A stretch of 11,325 bases of DNA from Bacilli bacterium (GCA_900766325.1 CAAFVA010000077.1:1-11325), one strand, 5' to 3'; counted from the first letter of the stretch, positions 1 through 6,371 are shown. Notes: generated by a model not told the origin, from the letters alone. Made by a program: numbers and translations.

Positions 1-302
1 AAGCAGTTCTTATAATAACAGCAGGTGATAAAAAAATAGATAATTCAAAATATAAAAAAGAGTTTAAAGTAAAGGCTAAGATGATTGAAAAGGAAAACGT
101 AGAAAAAATGATTGGTCATGACGTTGGTGGTGTTTGTCCATTCGGGATAAATAATAACGTGGATGTTTATTTAGATGTTTCTTTAAAAAGGTTTGACTTT
201 GTTTATCCAGCTTGCGGAAGTGGTAATAGTGCTGTTAAACTAACAATTAATGAACTTGAAGAAGCGTCAAATTATAAAGCCTGGGTGGATGTTTGTAAAT
301 AA
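1..302 (+). CDS. YbaK/EbsC-family aminoacyl-tRNA deacylase, C-terminal part (5' end outside window)
   Basis: The frame is open from base 3 to the TAA at 300-302, giving 99 codons. The family's usual length is roughly 155-160 residues, so the N-terminal third is missing only because the window starts inside the gene. An internal ATG at 81 lies mid-domain and is not the start, because the codons before it (AVLIITAGDKKID...) continue the fold. Visible family signatures are the GHDVGGVCPFGI stretch and, further on, VYLD.SLKRF...YPACGSGNSAVKL. From family knowledge, such proteins hydrolyse mischarged aminoacyl-tRNAs (Cys- or Ala-tRNA-Pro type) in the cytoplasm and so protect translation fidelity. 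The GGVCPF form resembles the Gram-positive EbsC/YwhH-like branch more than E. coli YbaK, so exact tRNA specificity is not assigned. No terminator is visible after it. Confidence 0.85.
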   Translation, partial: AVLIITAGDKKIDNSKYKKEFKVKAKMIEKENVEKMIGHDVGGVCPFGINNNVDVYLDVSLKRFDFVYPACGSGNSAVKLTINELEEASNYKAWVDVCK

Positions 303-329
303 TAAGAAAGATTAATTAGATTAAATAAA

Positions 330-470
330 ATGGCAAGAAGACAAATTGATATTTTAAAGAAAAACGCAAGTATTAATTTGGCCTTAAAAAGCGGATGATA
401 CTTTAGTAACCTTAAAGCAAAGGAAATTGTAAGAAATGATTATTTACTTTTTAAGGAGGTAAAATTATGA
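330..470 (+). pseudogene. Short broken reading frame, 22 codons then in-frame TGA then 23 more codons
   Basis: From ATG 330 the frame reads MARRQIDILKKNASINLALKSG, hits TGA at 396-398, then stays open as YFSNLKAKEIVRNDYLLFKEVKL until a TGA at 468-470 that overlaps the next gene's ATG. The continuous lysine-rich, coding-like composition on both sides of the TGA suggests a roughly 46-residue small gene broken by one stop. No convincing SD precedes ATG 330, and I recognise no family. The surrounding 303-466 otherwise holds only the SD for the next gene (AAGGAGGT, 453-460) and a weak promoter-like pair (TTGATA 346-351, TATTAA 371-376, 19-bp spacer). It may simply be non-coding. Confidence 0.2.
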
Positions 471-1339
471 AAAAAAGAATAATTGATGCTTTGGATTTTT
501 ATGGTATTAGCTATAATAATTATTTAGATAAGTGTTTAGAATGTTTTGATTACGTTGTTAAACATGACGATTTATTTATTAAAGTAAAAAATTTAATCGA
601 TATCTTATACAATAAAAAAGATTATTTATTAGCAAAACTTTGGAAAGTAAAAAGTAACGAAGAATTATTTGGTGATAATTATCATCCGTTTATAACAAAC
701 ATTATTGTTTTGTTAGGATATAAATTACATCAAGAAAACATGAAAAAATACAACTTGGATGATAAACAGATAAAAATTCATAAGAAAAGGGTAAAAGAAG
801 CGTTAACATATGATATATATGAAAGAGGCTATGATGGTATTAGAATATCACAAATGCTTTGGGCAAGTTACTTCATAAACTTAAGAATAATAGAAGTAGG
901 TTCACTTCAGTATGAACTAGTAGATGTTAATCCAATTACAAATGAAAAAGAAAAATGTATTAAAATACATATTCCTAAAAATACTAAATTAGAAATTAAA
1001 AACGTTAAAAAATCATTAATGGAATCTAAAGATGAACTTGCAAAATATTTTAAGTTAAATAATTTAGAATATTATTGTGAATCATGGCTTTTAAGTAAAG
1101 AGGTTTTAAATTTATTAGATAATAATTCAAACATATTAAAGTTTAGTAATCTTTTTGACATTAAAAGCGGAAGTGATTGTAAAAAAGACATCCTTAATTT
1201 TGTTTTTAACGAAGCGTTGCCGGTTAAATATGAGGCTTTAAAAGATAATACATCATTACAAAGAAATTTGAAGGATTTATTAGTAAATAATGGTATAATA
1301 AAAATAGGAATAGGAAGATTAAAGGAGGATATATCATGA
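467..1339 (+). CDS. Acyltransferase-like protein with NAT_N / GNAT_C-type domains
   Basis: This 290-residue protein starts at an ATG placed 6 bases after a strong AAGGAGGT. I recognise it from the pattern of the Gram-positive 'acyltransferase domain-containing' family that has an N-acyltransferase N-terminal domain followed by a GNAT-like C-terminal domain. The diagnostic blocks are RIIEVGSLQYE (about 140-150), a KIHIPK strand (166-171), ESWLLS (205-210), NSNILKF (220-226) and the closing NTSLQRNLKDLL...GIGRL (261-284), all in the family's order and spacing. The family's substrate is not established, and acyl transfer is inferred from fold only. The protein is soluble, with no signal peptide or membrane segment. 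Its stop overlaps the ATG of the dehydrogenase (ATGA, 1336-1339), and that gene's SD lies inside its last codons. The two proteins are therefore almost certainly made together and probably act in one pathway. Confidence 0.75.
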   Translation: MKKRIIDALDFYGISYNNYLDKCLECFDYVVKHDDLFIKVKNLIDILYNKKDYLLAKLWKVKSNEELFGDNYHPFITNIIVLLGYKLHQENMKKYNLDDKQIKIHKKRVKEALTYDIYERGYDGIRISQMLWASYFINLRIIEVGSLQYELVDVNPITNEKEKCIKIHIPKNTKLEIKNVKKSLMESKDELAKYFKLNNLEYYCESWLLSKEVLNLLDNNSNILKFSNLFDIKSGSDCKKDILNFVFNEALPVKYEALKDNTSLQRNLKDLLVNNGIIKIGIGRLKEDIS

Positions 1340-2124
1340 AGTTAGACGGAAAAATAGCAGTTGTAACTGGTGGTGCCATGGGTAATGGGTTAGGCATTGT
1401 AAAGGTGTTTTTAAAATATGGAGCAAAGGTTATAATATTTGATTATTCTGATGAATTAGAAAAAACCATATCTAATTTAAAAAGTGATGGATATGATGTA
1501 TTAGGTTATAAAGTTGATATAAGTAATAATAACGAGGTAATAAATGCGGTAAAAGAAATAGAAAATCAACATGATCATGTTGATATATTAGTTAATAATG
1601 CTGGTATATGTATTTTAGGTGGCTTTGATGAGATGTCATATGAACTAAGGGATAAGCATTTTGACATAAATATTAAAGGGACCTGGAACGTTACTCATGC
1701 GCTTTTACCATTACTTAGGAAAGCTAAAAAGGCTTCTATCGTTAATTTATCTAGTGTAACAGGTGTTTCTGTTGCGGATTCTGGTGAGGTAGCTTACGCA
1801 ACAACTAAAGCCGCGGTATTAGGTTTTACTAAGGCTCTTGCAATGGAACTTGTTAAAGATAACATAAGAGTAAACGCGATTCTTCCAGGATATATTATGA
1901 CCCCAATGGTTGATTCCATGGCAAAGCAAAGTAACGCAAGTAATCCGCAAAGTGTCATCGATGGTATCGCAAACGCAATTCCGATGAAAAGACTTGGAGC
2001 CCCAGAAGAATTAGGGGAGCTTTCAGCGTTTTTAGCAAGTGATGAGGCAAGTTACATAACTGGCCAAGGAATCGTAATCGATGGTGCATCAACTCTTCCT
2101 GAAACACTTACCATGGGAGTTTAG
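1336..2124 (+). CDS. ucpA: UcpA-like short-chain dehydrogenase/reductase
   Basis: This is a 262-residue classical SDR. The dinucleotide-binding TGGAMGNG lies at 11-18, with Asp36 at the end of strand 2 (favouring NAD over NADP). NNAG is at 87-90, Asn112 in DINIKG, catalytic Ser140, and YATTK with Tyr154 and Lys158. RVNAILPGYIMTPM (178-191) and the C-terminal YITGQ..VIDG block complete the Rossmann fold. The middle and C-terminus (LRDKHFDINIKG.WNVT, SVTG..VADSGE.AYA, AKQSN, IPMKRL, and the ending STLPET with a final MGV) closely match what I recall of E. coli UcpA (263 residues), more than FabG. UcpA's substrate is unsettled; a link to furfural tolerance has been reported. AAAGGAGG at 1321-1328 gives a 7-base spacing. 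Translation is coupled to the upstream acyltransferase-like gene. Confidence 0.85.
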   Translation: MKLDGKIAVVTGGAMGNGLGIVKVFLKYGAKVIIFDYSDELEKTISNLKSDGYDVLGYKVDISNNNEVINAVKEIENQHDHVDILVNNAGICILGGFDEMSYELRDKHFDINIKGTWNVTHALLPLLRKAKKASIVNLSSVTGVSVADSGEVAYATTKAAVLGFTKALAMELVKDNIRVNAILPGYIMTPMVDSMAKQSNASNPQSVIDGIANAIPMKRLGAPEELGELSAFLASDEASYITGQGIVIDGASTLPETLTMGV

Positions 2125-2131
2125 TTATAAC

Positions 2132-2977
2132 ATGAAATGCGAGTTTTTAAGAATTAAGACTAGCGATGGTTTAAAATTACCTACTTTATATTATAAAAAA
2201 AGTGATTCAAACACGGTGGTTATACACGTTCATGGAATGGCTGGTAGTTTTTATGAAGATTATGTTGACACACTAGCTAAAGCGTATAATGATATCGGTT
2301 ATTCTTTTGTTTGTTTTAACAATCGGGGCTGTGAATACTTTTTGCCGTTTTTAAAAAATGGTGAGGTTAAGATTTATGGTTCTAATTATGAATTATTTAG
2401 TGAAAGTAAGCTTGATATAGATTCGGTTGTTAAGTATTTTGAAAACTTAGGTTATGAAAATGTTATTTTATCTGGCCATTCATATGGATGTAATAAAATA
2501 GTGAATTATTATACAGAAACCAAAGATAAAAAAATAAAAAAACTAGTTTTAATGTCTCCTTGTGACGTTATAATGCAAACTATTTCTAAACTTGGTAATA
2601 AATATGAGGCATTATGTGAAAAAGCTAAAGAAAAGGTTAATGCCGGACGTGGAAATGAAGTGCTAAGCTTTAGTTTTTATCCTTTGTGTTTTAGTTGTAA
2701 TACTTTTTTAAGTGATTTTTTAGAAGGCGGTAAAAACGATGTATTTAGATATCGCACACCAAATTACAGAAGTGACGAGTTAAAAAGTATAAACGTATTG
2801 GTTAATGTTATAATAGGTGATAATGATAAGGTTGTTTACTTAAATGATAAAGACATTGTATTAAATTACATAAAAGAAAATATAAAAAACGTTAACATTA
2901 TATCGGTAAGTGAATGTGGACACACGTACAAAAATACTCAAAAATTATATGATGCAATAAAACGGTGTAATAAATAA
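2132..2977 (+). CDS. Alpha/beta hydrolase (serine hydrolase/esterase type)
   Basis: The 281-residue frame is read from ATG 2132, which is 7 bases after the dehydrogenase stop and 12 bases after GGGAG (2115-2119). The frame is open back to an ATG at 2081, but that start would sit inside ucpA, has no SD, and adds residues unlike the fold. Catalytic features are all present: an oxyanion-loop HVHGMAG (32-38), NNRG (63-66), the nucleophile elbow GHSYG with Ser117, an acid in GDND (230 or 232), and His264 in ECGHTY. A cap-like insertion lies around 145-215 and includes several Cys. The GHSYGCNK elbow recalls DUF1749-like hydrolases. It is cytoplasmic, with no signal peptide. As third gene of the operon it may hydrolyse an ester or thioester product of the acyltransferase-like/SDR pair (inference). 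The substrate is unknown. Confidence 0.85.
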   Translation: MKCEFLRIKTSDGLKLPTLYYKKSDSNTVVIHVHGMAGSFYEDYVDTLAKAYNDIGYSFVCFNNRGCEYFLPFLKNGEVKIYGSNYELFSESKLDIDSVVKYFENLGYENVILSGHSYGCNKIVNYYTETKDKKIKKLVLMSPCDVIMQTISKLGNKYEALCEKAKEKVNAGRGNEVLSFSFYPLCFSCNTFLSDFLEGGKNDVFRYRTPNYRSDELKSINVLVNVIIGDNDKVVYLNDKDIVLNYIKENIKNVNIISVSECGHTYKNTQKLYDAIKRCNK

Positions 2978-2996
2978 AAAGATTTTTAATTGTTTG

Positions 2997-3031
2997 AACA
3001 AGATAATAAAATTTATCTTGTTTTTTCTTTT
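2997..3031 (+). terminator. Rho-independent terminator of the acyltransferase/SDR/hydrolase operon
   Basis: A perfect 10-bp stem, AACAAGATAA (2997-3006) with TTATCTTGTT (3013-3022), encloses a 6-base loop. The 3' arm runs straight into a T-rich tail (TTTTTTCTTTT). It begins 20 bases after the hydrolase stop, so the next gene must use its own promoter. Confidence 0.85.
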
Positions 3032-3050
3032 ATTTTTCCACAGAAAAATA

Positions 3051-3081
3051 TTGCCACGGGGGGGGGTTATGTTACCATAAT
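3051..3081 (+). promoter_or_regulatory. Sigma-A-like promoter with a nine-G tract in its spacer
   Basis: TTGCCA (3051-3056, 5 of 6 to TTGACA) is followed by CATAAT (3076-3081, 5 of 6 to TATAAT) across a 19-bp spacer. Nine of those spacer bases are the uninterrupted G run at 3058-3066. An alternative -10, TACCAT (3073-3078), would give 16 bp. Loss of two G would bring the better -10 to the optimal 17 bp. Predicted start of transcription is near 3088, with the SD GGGGGAA (3098-3104) and ATG at 3110. A small inverted repeat, TTATG(3067-3071)/CATAA(3076-3080), overlaps the -10 and may bind a regulator. The promoter sits just after a terminator and before an SD, which supports the call. Confidence 0.6.
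3058..3066. repeat. Homopolymeric G9 tract (candidate slippage site)
   Basis: Nine consecutive G lie in a stretch that is otherwise very AT-rich. It is the longest G run in the window; the next longest I see are about five. Mononucleotide G or C tracts of this length are classic slipped-strand mispairing sites. In Neisseria meningitidis porA a comparable G tract between -35 and -10 sets promoter strength by its length. Confidence 0.9.
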
Positions 3082-3109
3082 CCACAATTGTAAAAAAGGG
3101 GGAAGTTGT

Positions 3110-3997
3110 ATGAGTAAAAAACCAACTAGAAATAACTCAAGAAAATATGCTTTACAGTATGAAAAAAATAAAAAAATTGCAAAATTAGAAAGTGAAATAA
3201 TTAATTATAAAGATTTAATAAAAACGGGTAGAATTAAAAATCTAAAAATATATAATAAACGTATTTTTAAAACTATTGGTAGTTTTGTTTTATCAACGTT
3301 GCCTTTTACTTTATGTTTTGCTGTGATTTCTGGCATGGTTTTTCTTGCTGGAGGTGGTTTGCCGTTTATAAAGGATGATATAAAAAAATATAATTATGTT
3401 GATGGTCAAATGGATTCTCTTGGAAATTGTTCTATTGAAAGTGAGTATTTACAAATTTTTGATGATTCTGATGATAGTGAATACTGCGAAGTTTTGGTTT
3501 ACACCCCATGGAAAAAGCAAGATGATCAATCATATGAAAGAACCACCTATAAATATGAATTTGATCCTAGTGATATCAACATGAGTAATATACAAGAGTA
3601 TATTTCAAAAGCTGATTATAAAAGTATTGATAGTTTGTCAGAAGAAAAGTTAATTAGTTACGAGGTGACACAAAATTTAAATGAGGATGAAATGCATGCT
3701 GATTATCTTATTATGGGAAATTTCTATTATAAAGATGGTGAAGATGTTATTTATGTTCCAGAAAGCAATTCAGATAATATTTTTGTTTCAATAATTATTA
3801 CTATAGTTAGTGTCGGTCTTGAGATTGCTTTTTACTTTGGTTCAGATCGTGAATTATTTGATAATGTTTATTATTCAATACACTATGGTGAGAATAATAT
3901 AGAAGACATAAAAAAATTAAAACTAAAATTGAAAAAGAAAAAAGAAGAGTTAGAACAAGCGAAAGGTGGTAGTTTAGATGATAGTAAAAAAAGATGA
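3110..3997 (+). CDS. GGGLPF two-helix membrane protein A (unknown function)
   Basis: This is a 295-residue protein that I cannot assign to a named family. The start is ATG 3110, 5 bases after GGGGGAA. The frame is open further upstream, but that part runs through the terminator and G tract and is not coding. It has a basic, lysine-rich N-terminus with a probable short coiled coil (14-38), then TM1 (about 54-80), ending in GGGLPF (81-86). An acidic Tyr/Asp/Glu-rich middle domain of about 135 residues follows (Cys107, Cys126), then TM2 (about 224-243), and a charged Lys/Glu-rich helix (264-285). Positive-inside charges put both ends in the cytoplasm and the middle domain outside. It is a clear paralog of the next gene, with the same layout, the shared GGGLPF, and alignable W...D...E..TY and YIS/FIN blocks. 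Its end overlaps that gene by 20 bases. Confidence 0.75.
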   Translation: MSKKPTRNNSRKYALQYEKNKKIAKLESEIINYKDLIKTGRIKNLKIYNKRIFKTIGSFVLSTLPFTLCFAVISGMVFLAGGGLPFIKDDIKKYNYVDGQMDSLGNCSIESEYLQIFDDSDDSEYCEVLVYTPWKKQDDQSYERTTYKYEFDPSDINMSNIQEYISKADYKSIDSLSEEKLISYEVTQNLNEDEMHADYLIMGNFYYKDGEDVIYVPESNSDNIFVSIIITIVSVGLEIAFYFGSDRELFDNVYYSIHYGENNIEDIKKLKLKLKKKKEELEQAKGGSLDDSKKR

Positions 3998-4781
3998 TTT
4001 GCTTGTTAATAAACTTAAGAAAGATATAGAAGAATTAGAAGTCGGTATTAAAAATATTAAACTTTATAATTTAAAAAAAATTAATAAAAGAAATTTTAAA
4101 ATAGTAGGAAGTATTGCTAATTTTTTAATTCCGGCATATATAGCGGCAACCATTTCTGTGGGCGGTATTAAACTTTTAGGTGGAGGATTACCATTTTATA
4201 CAGATTCTGTTAATATAGACGCAAAAGTAAAAAAATACATGAATTCAGAAGGAGACTATATAGTTTCTACTTCTTTTGAAGATTTCAATGAAGAAAACTA
4301 CCTTAAAATAAGTGAAGGATGGCATGAGAATGAAGATGGATTATTTGAAAAAAGTGAAAGGACATATTATTTTACTGAAATGGGCGAAGATGAATTAAAT
4401 CAATTTATTAACGGACAGGTAGATATTAGTGAGATGGAATATTCTAATTTAGATAGAAAAACAGAAGTGAAAGGAGAACTTCCGTCAGATGCTAAGTTAT
4501 CTGATAATAAGACGTTTATTGAAGCTTGTATTTATGGCGTTGATAAAACTAACCAAGCTATTCGTAACGAGAGTCTTACACGTAACCTTTTGCTTTCCAT
4601 GCTTGATATAGGAGTTGCTGCTTTCTTGGGTATGATAGGATGTCATATTAGAAAATATAAAATAAGAGATAGAATTAATCAGATAAAAAACGAGTGTAAA
4701 ACCATTTCTGAAGACGACATTGATTTAATTAAGAAGAAAATCTTAATTAAGAAAAGAAACATAGAAACTTTAACCAAGTGA
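3978..4781 (+). CDS. GGGLPF two-helix membrane protein B, paralog of A (unknown function)
   Basis: This is a 267-residue protein read from ATG 3978, 8 bases after GGTGG (3965-3969) and inside the end of protein A's gene, so the two are translationally linked. The architecture matches A: a charged coiled-coil-like N-terminus (about 8-40), TM1 (about 41-67) leading into GGGLPF (68-73), an acidic outer domain (about 75-200), TM2 (about 204-222), and a basic C-terminal helix (228-264). Alignable positions include GWHENEDGLFEKSERTYYF, which matches PWKKQDDQSYERTTYKYEF of A. Identity outside the motif is modest, so the duplication is old or the outer domains diverge fast. The pairing suggests a heteromeric membrane complex (inference). 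There is no signal-peptidase or LPxTG sorting signal, and I recognise no enzymatic motif. Confidence 0.75.
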   Translation: MIVKKDDLLVNKLKKDIEELEVGIKNIKLYNLKKINKRNFKIVGSIANFLIPAYIAATISVGGIKLLGGGLPFYTDSVNIDAKVKKYMNSEGDYIVSTSFEDFNEENYLKISEGWHENEDGLFEKSERTYYFTEMGEDELNQFINGQVDISEMEYSNLDRKTEVKGELPSDAKLSDNKTFIEACIYGVDKTNQAIRNESLTRNLLLSMLDIGVAAFLGMIGCHIRKYKIRDRINQIKNECKTISEDDIDLIKKKILIKKRNIETLTK

Positions 4782-4798
4782 TGGAAGAGGTGTAAGTT

Positions 4799-5824
4799 AT
4801 GAAAAAGAGTAAAGAAAAACATGATGATGGTAATGAAATTAAGTTTATAAATGCTTATGGTAATGATATGCTTTCAGAAATGAAAGGCATTGATTTACAG
4901 TCGTTTATAAATGAGTTAACTTGTTTTTATTTAACGCTTAGACCAAAAATAGGCATTGATAAAAATGTAACGTTTGGAATGGAGTTTGAATATGAAAATG
5001 CATCATATAGACTCATCGGAAATGAAATAGAAAAACATGATGATTTATCTTTTTGGATATCAACAACAGATGGTACTGTTAATGGTGGTGAGTTAGTAAG
5101 CCCCGTTTGTACTGATACTAAGAAAACATGGAATGATTTAAAAATTATTTGTGGAATATTAAAAAAAGCAGGGGCTGAAACATTGAATTGTGCTGGTGGT
5201 CATATCCACATTGGTGCACCAATACTTACTGGTAATCCGGATATATGGTTGCGTTTTTTTAAAGTTTGGACGATATATGAAAAAATAATATATAGGTTTT
5301 CTTATGGAGATAAATTGTTTTTTAGAAAACTGGGGAAAAGTTATGCGAATCCTATTGGTGAGATGTTATATAATTTCCTTATTCAAAAGGGGAAAAAAAA
5401 TAAAATAGAAATTGCTAGGTATATAATTGATAATGTTGGAAAATATAATGGTATTAATTTTAAAAATGTACAAATGTATGATGAAATACCTAATCATAAA
5501 AATACAATTGAATTCAGATGCCCTAATGGTTCTGTTGAGGAAGTTATTTGGCAAAATAATGTTAATTTATTTACCAAACTTTTGTTGTTTTGCAGAAAAT
5601 ATGAGAGCTATGATGATATTATAGATTACAAAATAAAAAAATATTGTGATAGCGACTCTTTCAATAGCAAAAAACTATATGGTGAAATATATTTATCAGA
5701 TGCTTTAGAATTTAGTGACATGATATTTAACAATAATATAGATAAAATTTATTTTTTAAGACAGTATTTAAAGAACTTTGATGATTGCTGTAGCGGAAAA
5801 AAAGCGAAAACTTTTGTAAAATAA
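4799..5824 (+). CDS. Amidoligase-family enzyme (glutamine synthetase/GCS-like fold)
   Basis: This 341-residue soluble protein matches the amidoligase pattern (Amidoligase_2-like). FGMEFE (59-64) supplies the first metal-binding Glu residues. DGTVNGGELVSP (91-102) is the family's D....ELVSP strand. GGHIHIG (133-139) is the HxH metal/ATP strand. TIEFRCPNGSVE (236-247) is the late Arg-bearing strand. From family knowledge, these enzymes use ATP to join a carboxylate to an amine, and were proposed from comparative genomics to modify peptides or proteins or make small amide metabolites. The first 50 residues are an extra charged segment. GGAAGAGG (4783-4790) precedes ATG 4799, and the gene follows protein B by 17 bases with no terminator, so it belongs to the membrane-pair operon. 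The usual partner seen with some amidoligases, an AIG2-like cyclotransferase, is not present in the window. The substrate is unknown. Confidence 0.8.
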   Translation: MKKSKEKHDDGNEIKFINAYGNDMLSEMKGIDLQSFINELTCFYLTLRPKIGIDKNVTFGMEFEYENASYRLIGNEIEKHDDLSFWISTTDGTVNGGELVSPVCTDTKKTWNDLKIICGILKKAGAETLNCAGGHIHIGAPILTGNPDIWLRFFKVWTIYEKIIYRFSYGDKLFFRKLGKSYANPIGEMLYNFLIQKGKKNKIEIARYIIDNVGKYNGINFKNVQMYDEIPNHKNTIEFRCPNGSVEEVIWQNNVNLFTKLLLFCRKYESYDDIIDYKIKKYCDSDSFNSKKLYGEIYLSDALEFSDMIFNNNIDKIYFLRQYLKNFDDCCSGKKAKTFVK

Positions 5825-5850
5825 GCTATGCACTTTTAATAATTTTTAAT

Positions 5851-5898
5851 AATAATTCTGTTGACATATGAATAATATGTTGATAGAATTATTTTTGT
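5851..5898 (+). terminator. 19-bp inverted repeat: probable terminator of the amidoligase operon and MarR operator
   Basis: Arms 5851-5869 and 5875-5893 enclose a 5-base loop. Sixteen of 19 positions are Watson-Crick, and the other three are all G-U in a + strand transcript, so the RNA hairpin is unbroken. The 3' arm ends in ATTATTTTTGTT, a usable T tract. No other terminator follows the amidoligase stop at 5824. As DNA, the inner perfect palindrome ACATAT-GAATA-ATATGT lies between the -35 and -10 of the marR promoter, a typical site for an autorepressing MarR dimer. The two roles are compatible. The structure is seen in the sequence; the functions are inferred. Confidence 0.65.
5861..5889 (+). 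promoter_or_regulatory. Promoter of the marR-ABC exporter operon
   Basis: TTGACA (5861-5866, perfect) and TAGAAT (5884-5889, 5 of 6) are separated by exactly 17 bp. Transcription should start near 5896, about 30 bases before the marR ATG, leaving room for the SD GGAAG (5914-5918). Both hexamers are embedded in the inverted repeat, so a bound repressor would block RNA polymerase. Confidence 0.8.
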
Positions 5899-5926
5899 TA
5901 GTTACCTTACAAAGGAAGATGATAAA

Positions 5927-6355
5927 ATGAATAGAGAAAGAAAAATAGCATTTGAAATAAAACTTTTAGACAACTTAATTGGAAGAAAGTTAATTGAAAA
6001 CAAGAAAGAAAATAAAAAACTATCGCATGTTCAGGTAAGTGTTTTAAAATACCTATTTGAAAACCGTGGTAAAACGGTTTATCAAAATGATTTGGAATCC
6101 TTTTTAAACGTTAGGAGATCAACCATTTCTGGTATTTTAAAAACGATGGAAAAGCAAAACCTAATTAGGAGGGTTGACTCATTAAAAGATGCAAGAAAAA
6201 AAGAAATTGTATTAACCAATTATAGTTATAAAAAGTCTAAGTTAATGAAGAAAAAGGTAACTGAGTTTGAAACTCTTCTTGTAAAAGGCATATCATATGA
6301 AGAGCTTAATATTTTCTTTGATGTTATAGATAAAATTAAAGAAAACTTAAAATAA
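5927..6355 (+). CDS. MarR-family transcriptional regulator
   Basis: This 142-residue protein has the usual MarR length. An N-terminal dimerisation helix leads to the winged helix-turn-helix: LSHVQVSVLKYLFENRG (32-48), VYQNDLESFLNVRRSTISGILKTME (51-75, helix-turn-helix with the recognition helix about 63-75), then the wing RRVDSLKDARKKEIVLT (81-97). C-terminal helices (100-141) complete the dimer interface. The wing's DARKKE replaces the common DxRxK, keeping the Asp and Arg. As a dimer it would bind the palindrome in its own promoter and be released by a small-molecule ligand, derepressing the exporter genes. The next gene starts 16 bases downstream with no terminator. Regulation of the ABC pair is inferred from this arrangement, which is common for Gram-positive multidrug exporters. 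Confidence 0.9.
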   Translation: MNRERKIAFEIKLLDNLIGRKLIENKKENKKLSHVQVSVLKYLFENRGKTVYQNDLESFLNVRRSTISGILKTMEKQNLIRRVDSLKDARKKEIVLTNYSYKKSKLMKKKVTEFETLLVKGISYEELNIFFDVIDKIKENLK

Positions 6356-6368
6356 TGAGAGGGGTGGC
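6351..6368 (+). repeat. Repeated translation-start block, copy 1
   Basis: AATAATGAGAGGGGTGGC lies just before the ATG of the first ABC gene (6372). A near-identical 19-base copy, with one extra G, precedes the small gene at 10078. It contains a strong SD (AGAGGGGTG). Functional meaning beyond ribosome binding is unknown. Confidence 0.5.
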
Positions 6369-6371
6369 ATT

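Noticed and set aside
2081..2131. Earlier ATG for the alpha/beta hydrolase
   Set aside because: It lies inside ucpA in another frame, lacks an SD, and the extra residues are not part of the fold. ATG 2132 fits the gap and SD.
2990..3109. Upstream extension of membrane protein A from a TTG at 2990
   Set aside because: The extension reads through a perfect intrinsic terminator, the promoter and the G9 tract, and has no SD. ATG 3110 has a strong SD.
4725..4753. Direct repeat TTAATTAAGAA near the end of membrane protein B
   Set aside because: It encodes the repetitive LIKKK/LIKKR helix and is explained by coiled-coil coding in an AT-rich gene.
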